This document shows positions 5,977 to 7,906 of a stretch of 7,906 nucleotides of DNA, one piece after another (within the stretch, counting starts at the first letter, position 1; each line of letters begins with the position of its first letter). The DNA lies in contig DMCG01000148.1 of NCBI GenBank assembly GCA_003445855.1, positions 1,630 to 9,535 of the forward strand. Reading direction: 5' to 3'. Both the position numbers and the translations under genes were made by a program. Below the pieces are notes generated by a model. The model worked only from the letters and a program-made list of their open reading frames with translations, searched no databases and was not told the origin of the DNA. Source of the DNA: Spartobacteria bacterium. Its GTDB lineage: Bacteria > Verrucomicrobiota > Verrucomicrobiia > Chthoniobacterales > UBA10450.

Positions 5977-6748
5977 CTTGGCTTCCTTCCAGAATGGGGC
6001 CTTCGGTGCTGCCGCTCAAGAATTGAGCGACCACCGGATTGGCCGACTGCTTAAATTTTTCGGGCTCGGCGTCCTCAATGATTTTGCCTTGATAAAGCAT
6101 AGCCATTCGCGTGCCGATGCGAAATGCGCTGCCCATTTCATGCGTTACGGTGATCGATGTCACCTTCGATTTTTCGCTCAGGCTGATGATCAACTCGTCG
6201 ATCACGGAAGCGATCACCGGATCGAGACCCGCCACGGGCTCGTCGAAAAGAATCAGCTCGGGCTCCATGACGAGCGCTCGCGCCAGGCTCACCCGCTTTT
6301 TCATGCCGCCACTCAGTTCCGAGGGCAGACCGTCCTTTGAATCCTTCATCCCGACAAGCTCCAGCTTTTGATCGACAATTTCGTCGATCTCTTCGCGCGA
6401 TTTGTCGGTCAACTCTTCCAATGGAAGCGCGACGTTGTCCCGCACGGTGCGTGAGCTGAGCAGCGCCGAGTATTGATAAACCATTCCGATCTTTCGGCGC
6501 ACCTGCTGCAATTTGCGCCGAGGCAGGCGGGTGATTTCGAACTGCTTGAAGAAAATTGACCCCGAATTCGGCTGCAGAATTCCAAGAATCAGCCGCAGGA
6601 TCGTGCTCTTGCCGCTGCCGCTTTGTCCCATGATGACAAGACGATCCTGTGGCCGGACGGTAAGCGAGAGTCCGTCGAGCACTTTTTTTTCCTCGAACTG
6701 CATTTTGACGTCGCGCAGCTCCGCGATATTTGAATTTCCCGCGCTCAT
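5957..6748 (-). CDS. mlaF: MlaF-type ABC transporter ATPase
   Basis: This 263-residue cytoplasmic ATPase powers the MlaE permease. All nucleotide-binding motifs are intact: Walker A GQSGSGKST at 41-49 (K47), Q-loop Q92 in VYQYSALLSS, signature LSGGM at 145-149, Walker B LILFDE at 165-170 with catalytic E170, D-loop AGLDP at 173-177 and switch H203. The reading frame stays open upstream to 7066, but those codons lie inside mlaE in another frame and look unlike any ABC protein. The ATG at 6748 gives the normal family N-terminus and overlaps the mlaE stop as ATGA (6745-6748). No ribosome-binding motif precedes it, so translation is probably coupled to mlaE. The last 20 or so residues form a short extension overlapping mlaD. 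Confidence 0.95.
   Translation of the reverse strand: MSAGNSNIAELRDVKMQFEEKKVLDGLSLTVRPQDRLVIMGQSGSGKSTILRLILGILQPNSGSIFFKQFEITRLPRRKLQQVRRKIGMVYQYSALLSSRTVRDNVALPLEELTDKSREEIDEIVDQKLELVGMKDSKDGLPSELSGGMKKRVSLARALVMEPELILFDEPVAGLDPVIASVIDELIISLSEKSKVTSITVTHEMGSAFRIGTRMAMLYQGKIIEDAEPEKFKQSANPVVAQFLSGSTEGPILEGSQDAIATK
5984..5990 (-). promoter_or_regulatory. Ribosome-binding site of mlaD
   Basis: On the minus strand GGAAGGA, with AAGGA ending at 5984, lies 7 bases before the ATG at 5976, inside the 3' end of mlaF. It is among the clearest ribosome-binding motifs in the window. It supports ATG 5976 over the later in-frame ATG nine codons (24 bases) downstream. Confidence 0.7.
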
Positions 6749-7611
6749 GTTGGGAAAAACACGGTGTAGATAATGTTGTAGACGGTATCGAACCCGATCA
6801 CGGTCGTAATTGCAGTGACCACGCTTGATGTTGTCGATGTTCCAACACCGGCCGCCCCGCCTTTGACTGTCAACCCGCGATAACAAGCGATCCCGCCGAT
6901 AAGCAGACCGAACATAAGACTCTTCAATATTCCCGTGATGATGTCGCGGATGAGCAACGCGTCTTTGACGAGATCGAGAAAGTACACGAACGCGATGCTG
7001 AAATAAGCCTTGCAGACAAGGCTGCTGGCAAAGATGGCCGCGATGTTCGAGACCGTGGAAAGACATGGCATTAGAAAGAACAGCGCCAGCATGCGCGGCG
7101 CGACAAGAAAACGCAGCGGTCCAATTCCCATCGCTTCAATCGCTTCGACTTCCTCGGAGACCTGCATCGTCCCGAGCTCGGCTGTAAACGCGGCGCCGAT
7201 GCGCGCCGCCAACATGATGCCGGTAAGCAACGGCCCCAGTTCTCGCGTAAAGCCGATGGCGACCAACCCGGGAACCAATCGCTCGGTCCCAAATCGTTGC
7301 AGTTGGTACCCGGTCAACAAAGTCATCGTTAGGCCGAGGAAGAACGATACCAGCCCGACCAGCGGCACCGAAGCGACACCGGCGCGCTCGGTATGGCGGA
7401 AAAAGCTGACGGCGCGGAAGGGCACGCGTCCGTGCCCCATGCGCTCGAGCGTTTCCTCGAAGGTTTGAACGATGAACCAGAACATGCTGCCCACTTCGCG
7501 CAGAAAACTGCGGCCAAGGGCACCGATTCCTTGCACGACCCCCACCGGGTTTGCCGGCAGGGTTTGGCTATTTGTGCGCGTATTCGCCATGGTCACAGCA
7601 AGTTGCCCCAT
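6745..7611 (-). CDS. mlaE: MlaE-family lipid ABC transporter permease
   Basis: This 288-residue integral inner-membrane protein is the permease of the same transporter. The MlaE (PF02405) core is clear: GFTRELGPLLTGIMLAARIGAAFTAELGTM at 120-149, then EEVEAIEAMGIGPLRFLVAPRMLA at 153-176. This cytoplasmic-facing EAIEAMG region is where the ATPase docks. Hydrophobic segments lie at about 80-101, 113-142, 172-200, 204-220 (weaker), 231-247 and 262-286. An amphipathic N-terminal stretch (about 25-58) is typical of MlaE. ATG 7611 gives seven extra residues compared with ATG 7590 (residue 8). Neither has a strong ribosome-binding motif, so the start is uncertain. It is the first gene of the operon and probably transcribed from the 80-bp divergent gap at 7612-7691. 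Confidence 0.95.
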   Translation of the reverse strand: MGQLAVTMANTRTNSQTLPANPVGVVQGIGALGRSFLREVGSMFWFIVQTFEETLERMGHGRVPFRAVSFFRHTERAGVASVPLVGLVSFFLGLTMTLLTGYQLQRFGTERLVPGLVAIGFTRELGPLLTGIMLAARIGAAFTAELGTMQVSEEVEAIEAMGIGPLRFLVAPRMLALFFLMPCLSTVSNIAAIFASSLVCKAYFSIAFVYFLDLVKDALLIRDIITGILKSLMFGLLIGGIACYRGLTVKGGAAGVGTSTTSSVVTAITTVIGFDTVYNIIYTVFFPT

Positions 7612-7691
7612 CTCACGATGCGGAAAAGAAGAAAATGCGAAACGCGACTTGCTTCAGGTATCAAGATCGACATCTCCCGGGCGGTTTAATC

Positions 7692-7906
7692 ATGGGCGAA
7701 AGCTTTCGACATCGAGGAGGCCAGGCGCCTAAACTTCGCGGCGTGAAACCGAGAACGCCCGCTTTCATCGATATTGTGATTCTTCTGTTATTCCTCTTGC
7801 TGCGCTCTGCGCGCGTTGTTCCCGCCGGCCACGTGGGAGTTGTCGATCTTTTTGGAAATGTGCGCAGCGAAGCACTGCCATCCGGGCTTCATCTAATCAA
7901 TCCACT
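7692..7906 (+). CDS. SPFH/prohibitin-family membrane protein, N-terminal part, truncated by window end
   Basis: An open frame from ATG 7692 runs off the window after 71 complete codons. Residues 1-22 are basic and soluble, 24-39 form a membrane helix (FIDIVILLLFLLL), and 41-71 match the start of an SPFH domain: VVPAGHVGVVDLFGNV then LPSGLHLINP, the usual opening of prohibitin-like and HflC-like proteins. Family members assemble into large rings on membranes, organise membrane domains and often modulate membrane proteases such as FtsH. Which subgroup this is cannot be told without the remainder. A GTG at 7743 would drop 17 residues and still keep the helix. I prefer the ATG, although only a weak GGGCGG precedes it. 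It is transcribed away from mlaE. Confidence 0.85.
   Translation, partial: MGESFRHRGGQAPKLRGVKPRTPAFIDIVILLLFLLLRSARVVPAGHVGVVDLFGNVRSEALPSGLHLINP

Noticed and set aside
5861..6340. 159-codon plus-strand open frame across mlaD and mlaF
   Set aside because: It is a shadow frame opposite two well-supported genes; its translation resembles no family I know.
6749..7066. Upstream extension of the MlaF reading frame to 7066
   Set aside because: The extension lies inside mlaE in another frame, its His/Arg/Ser-rich translation has no ABC features, and the ATG at 6748 gives the normal N-terminus with an ATGA overlap.
7612..7691. Promoter pairs in the divergent gap, such as minus-strand TTGATA with TCGCAT and plus-strand TTGCTT with ATCTCC
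   Set aside because: The -10 matches are too poor to separate from chance, so no promoter is called, although one in each direction is expected here.

Overview
This 7.9-kb window looks like ordinary chromosomal DNA from the Planctomycetes-Verrucomicrobia-Chlamydiae (PVC) group, most likely a soil or freshwater member of Verrucomicrobiota. The main pointer is a small protein of the Minf_1886 type (TIGR04138), a family essentially restricted to Planctomycetes and Verrucomicrobia. A DUF1844 protein, a single-chain M16 peptidase and GTCATCC-type interspersed repeats fit the same picture. This placement is an inference from protein recognition, not from a database search. The DNA is moderately GC-rich and coding density is high. 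No tRNA, rRNA, CRISPR, transposase, phage or defence gene was seen.

Left part (1-3648, + strand): the last 21 codons of a probable VOC/glyoxalase-fold protein are followed by a compact three-gene run. This run holds a Minf_1886-family protein, an exported tandem-domain M16 zinc peptidase (start overlapping the previous stop as ATGA) and a DUF1844 protein 2 bases further on. A weak promoter candidate lies just before the run.

Middle (3649-4965): a poxvirus-type DNA topoisomerase IB gene sits alone. On its left is a 123-bp repeat with inverted ends (ATTGTCATCC / GGATGACAAT) and a central 16-bp perfect palindrome. On its right is a dense cluster of perfect hairpins nested in a TGTAGGGG / CCCCTACA outer pair. 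The topoisomerase GTG start directly abuts the left repeat, whose end supplies an AGGA ribosome-binding-like motif.

Right part (4966-7611, - strand): a three-gene operon, read right to left, encodes an MlaE-type permease, an MlaF-type ATPase and an MlaD-type MCE-domain membrane protein. The gene overlaps are 4 and 20 bases. Together these make the inner-membrane core of an ABC lipid transporter, expected to move phospholipids between inner and outer membranes. Diverging from it across 80 bp, and cut by the window end, is a membrane-anchored SPFH/prohibitin-family protein.

I do not see a convincing new multi-gene system. The most unusual material is the pair of unrelated palindromic repeats bracketing the topoisomerase gene, the supply of that gene's start region by one of them, and the low-complexity insertion and tail in the MlaD protein.
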